NCBI GenBank assembly: GCA_963667075.1
Contig: OY762938.1
Location: forward strand, 682,001 to 746,000
Direction of reading: 5' to 3'
DNA length: 64,000 nucleotides
From: G963667075 sp963667075
GTDB lineage: Bacteria > Pseudomonadota > Alphaproteobacteria > Micavibrionales > Micavibrionaceae
The notes beneath the pieces were generated by a model, which saw nothing but the letters and a program-made list of their open reading frames with translations, was not told where the DNA came from and ran no database searches. Position numbers and translations under genes: made by a program. Shown one piece after another: positions 34,810-43,245 of this stretch. Each line of letters opens with the position of its first letter. The stretch's first letter is position 1.

Positions 34810-35532
34810 TTATTCGTCCATTGTGCTTTTTTCAAACATCTCGAGCTTGCTGCCGGGCGTTATGTTGATAACGCTGACCCTTGCCTCATCGCAAAGATCT
34901 TTTACGACACTGTATAAAGAATTTATGTATTCCAGTTTTTTACGTGTCATAGTCAGATCTTTGAGCTGCCGACCTTTGTAATCTTCGAAATTATGGCTTT
35001 CCTCATCCAGATCATCAAAGCTGTAATGATCTACGCCATACAAATAAATGGTCTTGTAATAGGCCATAAACGCCGCACACTGTATCAGGAAAGGCATTGA
35101 GTTACCCGTTAACAATTCCCGCCCCGATGTGATAAGGCCCTTGTTTATGGGAGCCCCTTGCACATACTGCCTTGTATTGACGACATGCAGTCTCTTTTGC
35201 CTTAAGCTGTTCACCCCCAGCAACATCGCATTTTTTGTCGAGACTAAAAAATGCTCGCATTCAAGACTGTTAAAATAGGCCTTATCAGCTTGCGCCGTGT
35301 AATCCCTGTCGATCATTGAAAAGAACCTGAAGTTCTTGTCTTTTAACACCTTATGCTGATGTATAAAATTGCAACCGATGAGATCCTTTCCTTGCAGAAA
35401 AGAGGAAGAGGCATCAAATTTATCCAGAGACGGACCGCTGCCAAAGATAATACAGGACTCTCTGTCCGCGTTAAGAGAGCTCGTTTTTTTAGAGGCTATA
35501 ATAGCTCTTTTAATAAGGTTGCTTAGCTTCAT
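34810..35532 (-). CDS. GT42/DUF115-like protein, candidate CMP-sugar transferase
   Basis: 240 residues. The pattern resembles the fold shared by GT42 sialyltransferases and DUF115 proteins. CIIFGSGPSLDKFD near residue 28 corresponds to the AGNGPSL loop of Campylobacter Cst enzymes. LIGCNFIH follows. Later comes LIQCAAFMAYYKTIYLYGVDHYSF, comparable in layout to the Cst segment that ends in IYLSGIDFY. The C-terminus VSVINITPGSKLEMFE fits the closing strand-helix. No membrane segment. A CMP-transferase gene and an aldolase carrying a similar C-terminal domain are in the same operon, so use of a CMP-activated keto-acid sugar is plausible. This is remote similarity read by eye; a plain DUF115 protein of unknown role is the alternative. 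Confidence 0.55.
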   Translation of the reverse strand: MKLSNLIKRAIIASKKTSSLNADRESCIIFGSGPSLDKFDASSSFLQGKDLIGCNFIHQHKVLKDKNFRFFSMIDRDYTAQADKAYFNSLECEHFLVSTKNAMLLGVNSLRQKRLHVVNTRQYVQGAPINKGLITSGRELLTGNSMPFLIQCAAFMAYYKTIYLYGVDHYSFDDLDEESHNFEDYKGRQLKDLTMTRKKLEYINSLYSVVKDLCDEARVSVINITPGSKLEMFEKSTMDE

Positions 35533-35552
35533 GTTTCCCCTGAATATATAGT

Positions 35553-36284
35553 TTAGCCAAGTGCCATAATAGCAGATATTCTCTGGAAGAAATTATCCAA
35601 AGACGTCTTTGTCTTCTTTTGATGCCGCATTAGGTCTACCCTAAGCTTCATCAGCGCATAAATCAAAAGTGTTTCCCTTATATCTGTATCTTTGTCTTTT
35701 GACTTATTATAGATAGAAATAATATCCTCTGGTGCTTTGGGCGTTTCGCGTTTCCAGATGCAGTAAAACCAGCTTAAATCCCACGCAAGCGATCCATTTG
35801 GCGTACTGTTTTCCCAGTCAACAATCCAGTATGCACCTGCCTGATCAATAAGCACGTTATTCGCATTCAAATCCCCATGCATGCCTGTTTTTGGGTAGGC
35901 CACACTGTCTAAACACTGCCCGATATAAGCCTCTCCCTCAATATCAGCCAGCAGATGAGAAGGCACAATAGCTTTCCATGAGATTTTTTCCAGATCGTCC
36001 GGTATAAGCAAAAGGGCCTCTTTCGCTTTCGTATAAAAACGCTCTTTTTGTTTATCTTCTGAAAGCGGAGACGCACCTTTCACAGCTTCACAAATTTCAA
36101 CTCCCAGCCTCCAAAACCGTTTCGATAGGAGGGTTTCCGGCACTTGGGCAAAATCAGGCAGAGTATCCGGCTTCACGATACGGTGCTCCCGCGGAGCCGT
36201 CTCTTTGTTAAGAACGATCTTAACAAAGTACCTGAAAAGCGAAAAAGTCGCCCTGTTTTTCTTGAGTTTATACAACGTCACCAA
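35553..36284 (-). CDS. APH/choline-kinase-like phosphotransferase
   Basis: 243-residue kinase-fold protein. The catalytic loop is HGDLNANNVLIDQAG with the Asp base, followed by the metal-binding WIVDWENS (DxD/DWE type), both as in aminoglycoside phosphotransferases and choline/ethanolamine kinases. The N-terminal lobe is reduced: there is no clear P-loop-like strand pair or Lys-Glu pair before residue 60, so nucleotide binding may differ. In a glycan locus it may phosphorylate a sugar or a lipid-linked glycan. It overlaps the thymidylate-kinase-like gene by seven bases and precedes the GT42-like gene by 20. Confidence 0.7.
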   Translation of the reverse strand: MVTLYKLKKNRATFSLFRYFVKIVLNKETAPREHRIVKPDTLPDFAQVPETLLSKRFWRLGVEICEAVKGASPLSEDKQKERFYTKAKEALLLIPDDLEKISWKAIVPSHLLADIEGEAYIGQCLDSVAYPKTGMHGDLNANNVLIDQAGAYWIVDWENSTPNGSLAWDLSWFYCIWKRETPKAPEDIISIYNKSKDKDTDIRETLLIYALMKLRVDLMRHQKKTKTSLDNFFQRISAIMALG

Positions 36285-37639
36285 ACAGCCATACCTTTAT
36301 CTTTAACAACAGAACCATACCATTTTTCAAATAAGCGCAGGTGAATCTGTTTTATGTTCTCTTTTATTTTATCATCACCTTTAAGACGCAGCATATCCTG
36401 TTCAAAGTGCTGTTGCATAAAGGCTGCTAAAATCTCCTTTTTTTGAGAAAGCCTGCCCTGATTTTCATCGGGTCTTCTTTGCATAGACACTTCTACAGGC
36501 ACTTCCATTAAAACAAAAAGCGTGGGACGGGCCAGCGATAAAAACCTTGTAAGCAGCCGCGGAGAGATCTCCAGAAAACGTGTCTGATTTTTCGCAACAA
36601 ATAAATCGCTCCACCACCGGTCAATAATAACCAGTCTCCCTTTCTGCGCTGCCTTTAGAAAGTGAGCAATTTTTTGTCTCGTATCAAAGAAGATACAATG
36701 CAGACTGGTGCGCAAAATAAATGACTCAATCATATTTTGCAGTTTTTCTGACTTTATTTTTCCTGCACGAACCGCGGCAAACTCGAGAATGCGTTTTATC
36801 TGGTTCATATATAGTTTCGTGACGATATGATAATGCGTTTTTGTCTCCAGCCTCGTATTACAAAAATCTATCTTATTCAAAGACGTGCCCAATTCTCTAA
36901 TGGTCGTAGATTTTCCGGCCCCATCAACCCCGACCATACAAACCAGCGGCATACTGATCTGACGGTATCGTCTTACAAAACAGGCCTGTCTTAACCGATC
37001 CCGCTCTCTTTTTAGTCTGTTTATGATCCTTTTGATAAGGGTATGAGCTGTCGGCTCAATATAAGTTATTTCTGAAAACCGCTCAAATGACGCGTCTTTG
37101 GCATACAGGAACGGTACAATTTCGACCGTTCTTTTAACAAACATCTCATTATCATTTTGACATTTGCACAGTGCCAGAAAAGCATCCTGCAAAGACTTTG
37201 GCCCGATCTCTTTTGTAAGGTTAACGATTTTGTCGTAACGCGCAGCCTTTGGCTTTGTTTTTTTCAAGGCCTTATAGATCAGATGTGCCGCCTGATCTTC
37301 CTTTGAAAGGATTTTAATGTCCGGGTTAAAATCACTCCCCCGTGCACGCGAGGCAAACCAAGCGATAGAGGCATCTGTTATAAAAGGCGCATCGTATAAA
37401 TCAATCGGCTTGATAAAACCAGACTGCGAGAGATAATACGCAAAGCCTCGTGTCTTATGCGTAAAATACAATGGAACGGGCGGTTTTTTTATGAGATGAA
37501 GGGCCGTTTTCTTCGCTCTGTTCGTAATAAAAAGATCTATGTCAGCCGCATTTTCGTCAGGCTCTTTCGTTAATAAAAGCACTTCCCCGATTTTATCCAG
37601 GTCATTTTTTAAAATGGTTAGAACGTTGTTTAAATTCAT
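36278..37639 (-). CDS. thymidylate-kinase-like P-loop protein with N-terminal nucleotidyltransferase-like region
   Basis: 453 residues in two parts. Residues 1-180 contain NAADIDLFITNR, a DxD pattern seen in nucleotidyltransferase-fold domains, and a long helical segment. Residues 235-450 form a P-loop kinase: Walker A VGVDGAGKSTTIRELG, LVIIDRWWSDLF as the DR(W/Y) motif of thymidylate kinases, and a lid region rich in Arg/Gln (VSMQRRPDENQGRLSQKK). Such two-part proteins occur in polysaccharide loci and are not the housekeeping Tmk. The substrate is unknown; a lipid- or sugar-phosphate is likelier than dTMP. It starts one base after the ABC transporter gene. Confidence 0.7.
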   Translation of the reverse strand: MNLNNVLTILKNDLDKIGEVLLLTKEPDENAADIDLFITNRAKKTALHLIKKPPVPLYFTHKTRGFAYYLSQSGFIKPIDLYDAPFITDASIAWFASRARGSDFNPDIKILSKEDQAAHLIYKALKKTKPKAARYDKIVNLTKEIGPKSLQDAFLALCKCQNDNEMFVKRTVEIVPFLYAKDASFERFSEITYIEPTAHTLIKRIINRLKRERDRLRQACFVRRYRQISMPLVCMVGVDGAGKSTTIRELGTSLNKIDFCNTRLETKTHYHIVTKLYMNQIKRILEFAAVRAGKIKSEKLQNMIESFILRTSLHCIFFDTRQKIAHFLKAAQKGRLVIIDRWWSDLFVAKNQTRFLEISPRLLTRFLSLARPTLFVLMEVPVEVSMQRRPDENQGRLSQKKEILAAFMQQHFEQDMLRLKGDDKIKENIKQIHLRLFEKWYGSVVKDKGMAVW

Positions 37640-37640
37640 A

Positions 37641-39434
37641 TCAGATTTTGACCATAGCCGAGAAAGAGTTCCTTTTCCTGATCAATGCCTCATAAGTACC
37701 AGTCGCCTCAATCATCCCGTTATTCAGAACAACGATTGAATCGCATTTTTCAACCGTACTCAAACGGTGCGCAATCATGATAATTGTTTTCTGCCTTGAT
37801 AATTTATAGATTTCTTCGATAATTTCTTTTTCTGTGACAGTGTCCAGCGCACTTGTCGCCTCATCAAAAATTAGAATATCCGGGTTCGTATAAAGAGCCC
37901 GCGCAATACCAATTCTCTGCCGCTCCCCGCCAGAGAGACGCACGCCGCGATCACCAATCACCGTATCATAGGAATCTTCCAGTTTTTCTTCAATAAAGGT
38001 GCCAATTCTGGCCGTATGAGCGGCTTTTTTGACGGCCTCCATATCAATCTGATCTTTAGGTACCCCAAACGCAATATTCTCGGCCAGAGAGGCATCCATC
38101 ATAAAGATGTCCTGAGACACATAGCCGATATTATTTTGCCATTTTTTTGCGTTCATTTTATCCAGCGGCTGACCATCCAGCAGCATTTTGCCTTCTGTCG
38201 GCTCAAGAAGATAAAGCACAATATTCATCAATGTTGTTTTGCCAGAACCTGTACTACCTACAATAGCCACACGGCTCCCTGCCTTAATCTCAAGATTAAC
38301 AGAAGACAAGGCCGGCACGGTGGCATCCCCATAATGAAAGCCGATATCAATAAGTTCCAACGTCTGCTTTAGGGGCAGTTTTTCCTGTACGACCGGCAAC
38401 GCCTGATCAGTGACATGCATGGCAAGATCGGCATGTAATTTCTCAATCGTCTTTGCGCCATATCTAAGGCCTGAAATCCCGAGAAACACGCTGTTTATGG
38501 CGGGTTTTAATTTATAGAACGAATAGGCATAAACCCCCAGCAGCGGGACGATATCCTCTACAGAGCCTGATGTTTTCCCGGTAAGAGCAAGATAGGTAAA
38601 AACAATCAATGCACTCACCGCAACCGCCTCAACAAGGAAAGAAGGGACTTCGTTGATACATTGTCTTTTCGCACTGATCAGTGAAAACCTAAGGCTTGGA
38701 TACAGGAATTTTTGTGCACTAAAGGCTTCTTTCCCTAAAATTTTTATCGCCTTAATTCCACCAAATATTTCACCGGCAAAAATAAAACGCTCCTTGTTTC
38801 TTGTCACCCTTTCCTGCCCCATCGCAAAAAGCTTTCTTGAAACAGAGACATAAATTATGCCGTATAATCCCCCCGCCACAACAAAGGTAGCCAGCGCAAT
38901 AAGAGGATTGATGATGAGCAGAAAAAGAAGGATCGCCGCCCCCACAACCATATGCGCTGCCATATTAACCAGATTATGCACAACCTTGCCCGTCACCTGA
39001 TCAATTTCGGATAACAGATTTTTTGACAGATCATTCGAGTTTTGCGTTAAAAAATACGCGTAAGGCTGGCTCAGATAGGACTCGAGCAGCCGTTTGCTTA
39101 ACGAATAACGTGTCTTTTCAATGAACAGATTTTTGCGATAACTGCTGTAGGAGCGTACAAAAAACGTCACAATCGTAAGAACAAACAAGCCTGATATAAA
39201 TACAAACGTAAAATCGGCTTCCCGTGGGAGCCCCACACCATAGAAAAAGTTTTCTATGCTTTTCATTGTGCCGTTCTCCGAGGCATCACCCGTACCGAGA
39301 AACATAATTAAAAGCGGTATGATTGACGCGGCCCCCGCCACTTCAAGCAAAGCCTGAAACGTTACAATCAGAATAACAACAATACCGTCTTTTTTATCGT
39401 CCCTGCTCAGCAGATCGAATACTTTATTTATCAT
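37641..39434 (-). CDS. ABC exporter with fused membrane and ATPase domains, PglK/MsbA-like
   Basis: 597-residue half-transporter, acting as a homodimer. Five to six membrane helices in residues 15-330, then one nucleotide-binding domain: Walker A VGSTGSGKTTLMNIVLYLL, Q-loop YVSQDIFMMDA, signature RLSGGERQRIGIARALYTNPDILIFDEATSALD read in two pieces, and an H-loop IAHRLSTV. The location among glycosyltransferases suggests it flips a lipid-linked glycan, as PglK does, rather than lipid A. ATG 39434 overlaps the HAD gene stop (ATGA). Confidence 0.88.
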   Translation of the reverse strand: MINKVFDLLSRDDKKDGIVVILIVTFQALLEVAGAASIIPLLIMFLGTGDASENGTMKSIENFFYGVGLPREADFTFVFISGLFVLTIVTFFVRSYSSYRKNLFIEKTRYSLSKRLLESYLSQPYAYFLTQNSNDLSKNLLSEIDQVTGKVVHNLVNMAAHMVVGAAILLFLLIINPLIALATFVVAGGLYGIIYVSVSRKLFAMGQERVTRNKERFIFAGEIFGGIKAIKILGKEAFSAQKFLYPSLRFSLISAKRQCINEVPSFLVEAVAVSALIVFTYLALTGKTSGSVEDIVPLLGVYAYSFYKLKPAINSVFLGISGLRYGAKTIEKLHADLAMHVTDQALPVVQEKLPLKQTLELIDIGFHYGDATVPALSSVNLEIKAGSRVAIVGSTGSGKTTLMNIVLYLLEPTEGKMLLDGQPLDKMNAKKWQNNIGYVSQDIFMMDASLAENIAFGVPKDQIDMEAVKKAAHTARIGTFIEEKLEDSYDTVIGDRGVRLSGGERQRIGIARALYTNPDILIFDEATSALDTVTEKEIIEEIYKLSRQKTIIMIAHRLSTVEKCDSIVVLNNGMIEATGTYEALIRKRNSFSAMVKI

Positions 39435-40093
39435 CTTACACTGTCCAGTCCTTCAAAAGTTTCGATGTCGTTTTCAGTGCAATAATCCTGCCACCCCTTG
39501 AACTCCGACCATCGGCTCAGAAAAATAACATCTATATTGACGGCCTTTGCGGCCTCACAATCCAGCCGGCTGTCACCGAAAAAAACCGCAGGACGGGTAA
39601 TCGTCCCTCTTTCAATTTCACGCGCCAGAATTGTATGCTTATCATCCGGGCTGCCAAATATACCGCCATCAAACAGATCAGCGATCCCGCGCATGGAAAA
39701 AATGTGCCTTAGCTCTGCCTGATCGCCACCCGATACGACACACCAACGTGCATCAGGCACTTTATCGCGAAGGGCCGTCAGCCCCTCGTTAATATCACAG
39801 GACATCAAGGCCTCCTGCACTTGCGATGCATAGTCTTCAAGCAATGTTTCAAGAGGAGGCAAGACTGAAACAATGCCATGTCTGGGCGCAATCGTCTCCT
39901 GGAAATAAGCAAACTTTTTATAGCGGGACACGCCGCCTTTACTTATGTGATAATCCAGAAATTCAGTGGCGGCCTTTGAGCTATAAGGCTCTACGACATT
40001 ATAAAACGCCTCTGACTTCACCTTGTTGGAATCCAGAATGACTCCATCGCAATCAAAAACAAATGTTTTATATTTACTCAACGTCATTTTCAT
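39431..40093 (-). CDS. HAD-superfamily phosphatase
   Basis: 220-residue haloacid-dehalogenase-fold hydrolase. Motif I is FVFDCDGVILDSN (DxD), the cap is helical and inserted after it, motif II is CVVSGG, and motif IV is FFGDSRLDCEAAKAVN. It is a C1-capped phosphatase like the phosphoglycolate phosphatase group. Its position directly after a CMP-transferase gene mirrors KdsC or the phosphatase step in sialic-acid-type pathways. ATG 40093 or ATG 40087 starts inside the preceding gene, so the products are made together. Confidence 0.85.
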   Translation of the reverse strand: MKMTLSKYKTFVFDCDGVILDSNKVKSEAFYNVVEPYSSKAATEFLDYHISKGGVSRYKKFAYFQETIAPRHGIVSVLPPLETLLEDYASQVQEALMSCDINEGLTALRDKVPDARWCVVSGGDQAELRHIFSMRGIADLFDGGIFGSPDDKHTILAREIERGTITRPAVFFGDSRLDCEAAKAVNIDVIFLSRWSEFKGWQDYCTENDIETFEGLDSVR

Positions 40094-40787
40094 ACAATGA
40101 GATTAAGTGTTGTGCGATCGTAAAATCATCCTCCCAATCAATATCTATTTTCTTCACCCCTTCGCAGACGAACAAGGCAGGAGACTTCCCTATTCTGTCT
40201 TTAAGCGTGACATAGTTTTCCCGGGAATTGATATAAAAAGCATGATTCACTTCATACAGAGCGGCCAGATCCTGTGTGTTGGGCCAAGGGTTAACGGCTC
40301 TATCAACGTTGATCACTTTCTTTAGCCCCTCATCCCAGATGAATTGCTGGATTTTGTTGACGCTCATCACAGAATCGCCGGTCTGATTTTTTACCGCTTC
40401 CTTGTATTGCTTGATGGCGGTCCTGTAATCCGCGCTGTTCAAAAATGGCGATGTCGCATGGACCCAGAAAATAATGTCGCCTGTTGTGATATCCTCTATG
40501 TGGTTTATCAGATCCTGCACTTTTGTTGTAGAACTGCACAGCTCATCAGGCCTGACAACAAGACGTACATTTGTCTCCTTTAGAAGATTTTCTGGAATCT
40601 GATCTATGACCTCCTGATCATTTGTAGAAATAACAATCTCTGAAACCTCGTCTTTAAGGCTGACAATCTGATCCAGCTTATACTGAAAAAGGCTTTGACC
40701 GTTCGGGTGAAAAGGTCGTGTGTTCTTTCTGATAACTCTGGTGCTGCCGGCTCTTAAGGGTAAAACGAGCGAGATACTATCTGTCAT
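40074..40787 (-). CDS. acylneuraminate/Kdo-type cytidylyltransferase
   Basis: 237-residue enzyme expected to activate a 2-keto sugar acid with CTP as CMP-sugar. Motifs: LPLRAGSTRVIRKNTRPF (nucleotide loop, normally R-x-G-S-x-x-x-x-K-N), IVISTNDQEV, VHATSPFLNSADYRTAI, and IDIDWEDDFTIAQHLI at the end. These place it with NeuA-type cytidylyltransferases rather than KdsB. Located in the operon between the aldolase fusion (12 bases before) and the HAD phosphatase. No sialic acid synthase (NeuB) is in the window, so the substrate is probably not ordinary sialic acid. Confidence 0.85.
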   Translation of the reverse strand: MTDSISLVLPLRAGSTRVIRKNTRPFHPNGQSLFQYKLDQIVSLKDEVSEIVISTNDQEVIDQIPENLLKETNVRLVVRPDELCSSTTKVQDLINHIEDITTGDIIFWVHATSPFLNSADYRTAIKQYKEAVKNQTGDSVMSVNKIQQFIWDEGLKKVINVDRAVNPWPNTQDLAALYEVNHAFYINSRENYVTLKDRIGKSPALFVCEGVKKIDIDWEDDFTIAQHLISLYENDVE

Positions 40788-40799
40788 GTCATGCTTTCC

Positions 40800-42410
40800 T
40801 TATATCCCATAAATGCTTTTCTGGGGAATTTTGTAGATTGAAGGGGTCACAGAATAAAAAGGAATATCCGCCACATCTTTAAACAAGCTGAATATCCTGT
40901 TCACATCATCGTTCCGGGGACTTCCCACAGCATAGCCGTCAAAGCCTGACAACAGGATCTCTTTTGCCTGACCGCAAGACAAAATACTCAAAGCATAAGC
41001 CAGCACATTAGAGCTTGGTGCTACACAAGAGGTCTCTTTAAATTCAAAATGATCCGGTTCGATTTCAATCCCGAAATCACAGACCTCTTTTTTGCTCAGC
41101 ACCTTTTGCACCGTCTCGGGCAGCATGCTAAGGGGGGTAATAAGCGGCTGCGGCATTTCCAGATACTTGGCCGCATCCGCGAGCAAACGAACAGGATGAC
41201 ACGCCACACGGTAATCAACCAGTTCCGGTGCAATATAGGTAAGCGCATTTAGCTCAATCACAACCGGCTTTTCTTTCCTTATGTAACGTTCAACAGCTTC
41301 CCCATGCTGCGTTAAGCTCTTCCCCGCACCAATCAGCAGCACAGATTTATCTTTAAAGGCTGTAGCCGGAGACCAGGAGCCGCGCGACGGCCCCGCGTAG
41401 AAATCCTTGGCCGCATTCAATGTATTGGAGTCAAACGAAGCCCCGTTGATATTTTTCAGATGATTGATAACAGATAAAATATCTTCCTCGTTATACTGGC
41501 TGTCTTTTAGCATTTCCTGAATATAGGTAGGATGTATCGAATATTGTCCTGCCATATAATAAAAAGGATTGGTTCCCCAGCCATATTCCGCTTTTAATGG
41601 GGTAAAAACCTCCCGTGTCAGTTTGAACAAAGGTAGAAGATTATAAGACTCCCCTTTCATTTGAGCCGCTTCAAGAACAAATTCTTCGGTTCGCAAATTC
41701 CCTGAACCACGCCCCATGCCTGTGATGGTACTATCCACCCAGCTTGCACCTTCTGTCAGGGCCTGCATGGAGTTAGGCAAGGCCATCATCATATTATCAT
41801 GCGGATGAATACCAAGCTCTCCCGTCCAGTGTTTACGCAGTGACTTTACAATCCTTGTGATATTCTCTGGCTTGAGATTGCCCAGACTATCGGCAAAATA
41901 CAAAACATCGAGCGGATATTCAGACGCCTTAAGGGCCAGATCTTCAACCTTTTCCTGCGTGCAGCCACTGATCTGCATAATGTTGGCTGCCGCCCCATAG
42001 CCTTTATTTTTAAGCCATTTGCAGGCCTCCAGCGTATGTTCAAATTCATGAATATGGCTTGCAATGCGCACAAGGCTGGCCGGAGAGTCTTTTGCCAGAC
42101 GCGGCACAAGCTTTTCCAGACGTGCATAACTTAGGGCATTATCAACAATAAGGTCCCCGGCATTGAGCATAAAGGCGATAGTTAACCCCTCAGGGATATT
42201 CAGTGTTTCAAGAAATTCATCGCTTGTATAAGCGCAAGAGCCTTTAAAGTCCTTATTTGACCAGATACGAAGACCTAACTCTACAACATCTATACCCGCA
42301 GCCTTTACCGCTAAAAGATAATCATTGATAAGTTCCTTGGAAAAATCCCACTTCGTATAATAACCCCCGTCACGAAACGTACAGTCCAAATGGATCATTT
42401 TCTGTTGCAT
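40800..42410 (-). CDS. DmpG/HMGL-type aldolase fused to GT42/DUF115-like domain
   Basis: About 536 residues. The N-terminal half is a DRE-TIM metallolyase: LDCTFRDGGYYTKWDFS, then GIDVVELGLR, the metal-binding GIHPHDNMMMALPNSMQAL, and STITGMGRGSGNLRTEEF, closest to 4-hydroxy-2-oxovalerate aldolase, which forms or splits pyruvate-derived carbon bonds. The C-terminal 185 residues begin SVLLIGAGKSLTQHGEAVERY and include LAYALSILSCGQAKEILLSGFDGYAVG, resembling the GT42/DUF115 fold of the gene at 34810. A joined carbon-bond enzyme and transferase-like domain is unusual. ATG 42410 has AGG seven bases upstream; ATG 42437 and 42398 are alternatives. The reaction is inferred. Confidence 0.7.
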   Translation of the reverse strand: MQQKMIHLDCTFRDGGYYTKWDFSKELINDYLLAVKAAGIDVVELGLRIWSNKDFKGSCAYTSDEFLETLNIPEGLTIAFMLNAGDLIVDNALSYARLEKLVPRLAKDSPASLVRIASHIHEFEHTLEACKWLKNKGYGAAANIMQISGCTQEKVEDLALKASEYPLDVLYFADSLGNLKPENITRIVKSLRKHWTGELGIHPHDNMMMALPNSMQALTEGASWVDSTITGMGRGSGNLRTEEFVLEAAQMKGESYNLLPLFKLTREVFTPLKAEYGWGTNPFYYMAGQYSIHPTYIQEMLKDSQYNEEDILSVINHLKNINGASFDSNTLNAAKDFYAGPSRGSWSPATAFKDKSVLLIGAGKSLTQHGEAVERYIRKEKPVVIELNALTYIAPELVDYRVACHPVRLLADAAKYLEMPQPLITPLSMLPETVQKVLSKKEVCDFGIEIEPDHFEFKETSCVAPSSNVLAYALSILSCGQAKEILLSGFDGYAVGSPRNDDVNRIFSLFKDVADIPFYSVTPSIYKIPQKSIYGI

Positions 42411-42500
42411 TGAGTTACCTGCTATATTTGTTGGCATAATAAGCTAAACTTAATCAAGCCAGACGTTATTGTGAAGCTTAAACTGTAAAAGGTTCTGCCC

Positions 42501-43202
42501 TTATTTCACGACAACCGCCTGTATGTTCGATGGCATCATGGAATCTATCAGATCCTCTTCCTGTCTTTCGCCAACTTTTCTATATTGTGCATAAACGCCT
42601 TTGTCGAATAAAGGAATAATCAGTGACAACAATTCAATAACCGGTCTGAACGGCGGGAATATATCGCACTGGATCAAAGCCCGCTGCATCAATATGCCAA
42701 TCGTCTCAAAAGGCTGGCTAGCCCCTTTAAGGTCTTTGATTTTGGACCAGTTTTTAAATAACACTTCAAAACCGTACGGCGTAAAGCAAAAGAAGTGATC
42801 AGGGCCTTCATGAATAGAAAAAACAGTACTGGCAGAAATAATAAGCTCGCCGCCCGGTTTCAGGATTCTATGGAATTCATCAACCAACCGCTGCGGATCT
42901 GGAATATGCTCCAGCAAGCCTGTGCACAAAATAACCTCAAAGCTCTCGCTCTCTATTTTGCTTACCTCCGTATAGTAGAGATCCACATGCATATCCGCTG
43001 GAATCTGTTCCCTTTTGGTCACAGCAAAAGCATTGGTGAAGTGCGGCTTGTAATCGACATCTTCAGAATGAACCACCAGCGTTCTTTTGCTGGTTGCATT
43101 CTCGGCACAGAGCCTGTCCAGATTTTTTGTAGAGAGCTTCTTCTTGATAAAACGATAACGCGATGCTTTTTGCCAGAACGTTGGCTTACGATCCAAAGTC
43201 AT
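42501..43202 (-). CDS. SAM-dependent methyltransferase
   Basis: 233-residue class I methyltransferase of the Methyltransf_11 type. The N-terminal motif I is weak (TLVVHSEDVDYKPHF), but the post-motif text FEVILCTGLLEHIPDPQRLVDEFHRILKPGGELIIS is diagnostic. The C-terminal quarter is hydrophobic, with a stretch near residue 200 (VIELLSLIIPLFDKGVYA) that may contact membrane. It probably methylates a sugar or lipid in the surface glycan. It lies between the GMC oxidoreductase and the aldolase fusion. The glycine-rich SAM loop is degenerate, which lowers confidence in activity. Confidence 0.75.
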   Translation of the reverse strand: MTLDRKPTFWQKASRYRFIKKKLSTKNLDRLCAENATSKRTLVVHSEDVDYKPHFTNAFAVTKREQIPADMHVDLYYTEVSKIESESFEVILCTGLLEHIPDPQRLVDEFHRILKPGGELIISASTVFSIHEGPDHFFCFTPYGFEVLFKNWSKIKDLKGASQPFETIGILMQRALIQCDIFPPFRPVIELLSLIIPLFDKGVYAQYRKVGERQEEDLIDSMMPSNIQAVVVK

Positions 43203-43245
43203 TAATACTGCCTTTTTCTTTTTTTCTAACGAAAGGCATTTAACA

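Noticed and set aside
40074..40787. Assignment of the cytidylyltransferase as kdsB or neuA
   Set aside because: Motifs support the family only; no NeuB or KdsA nearby to fix the substrate.
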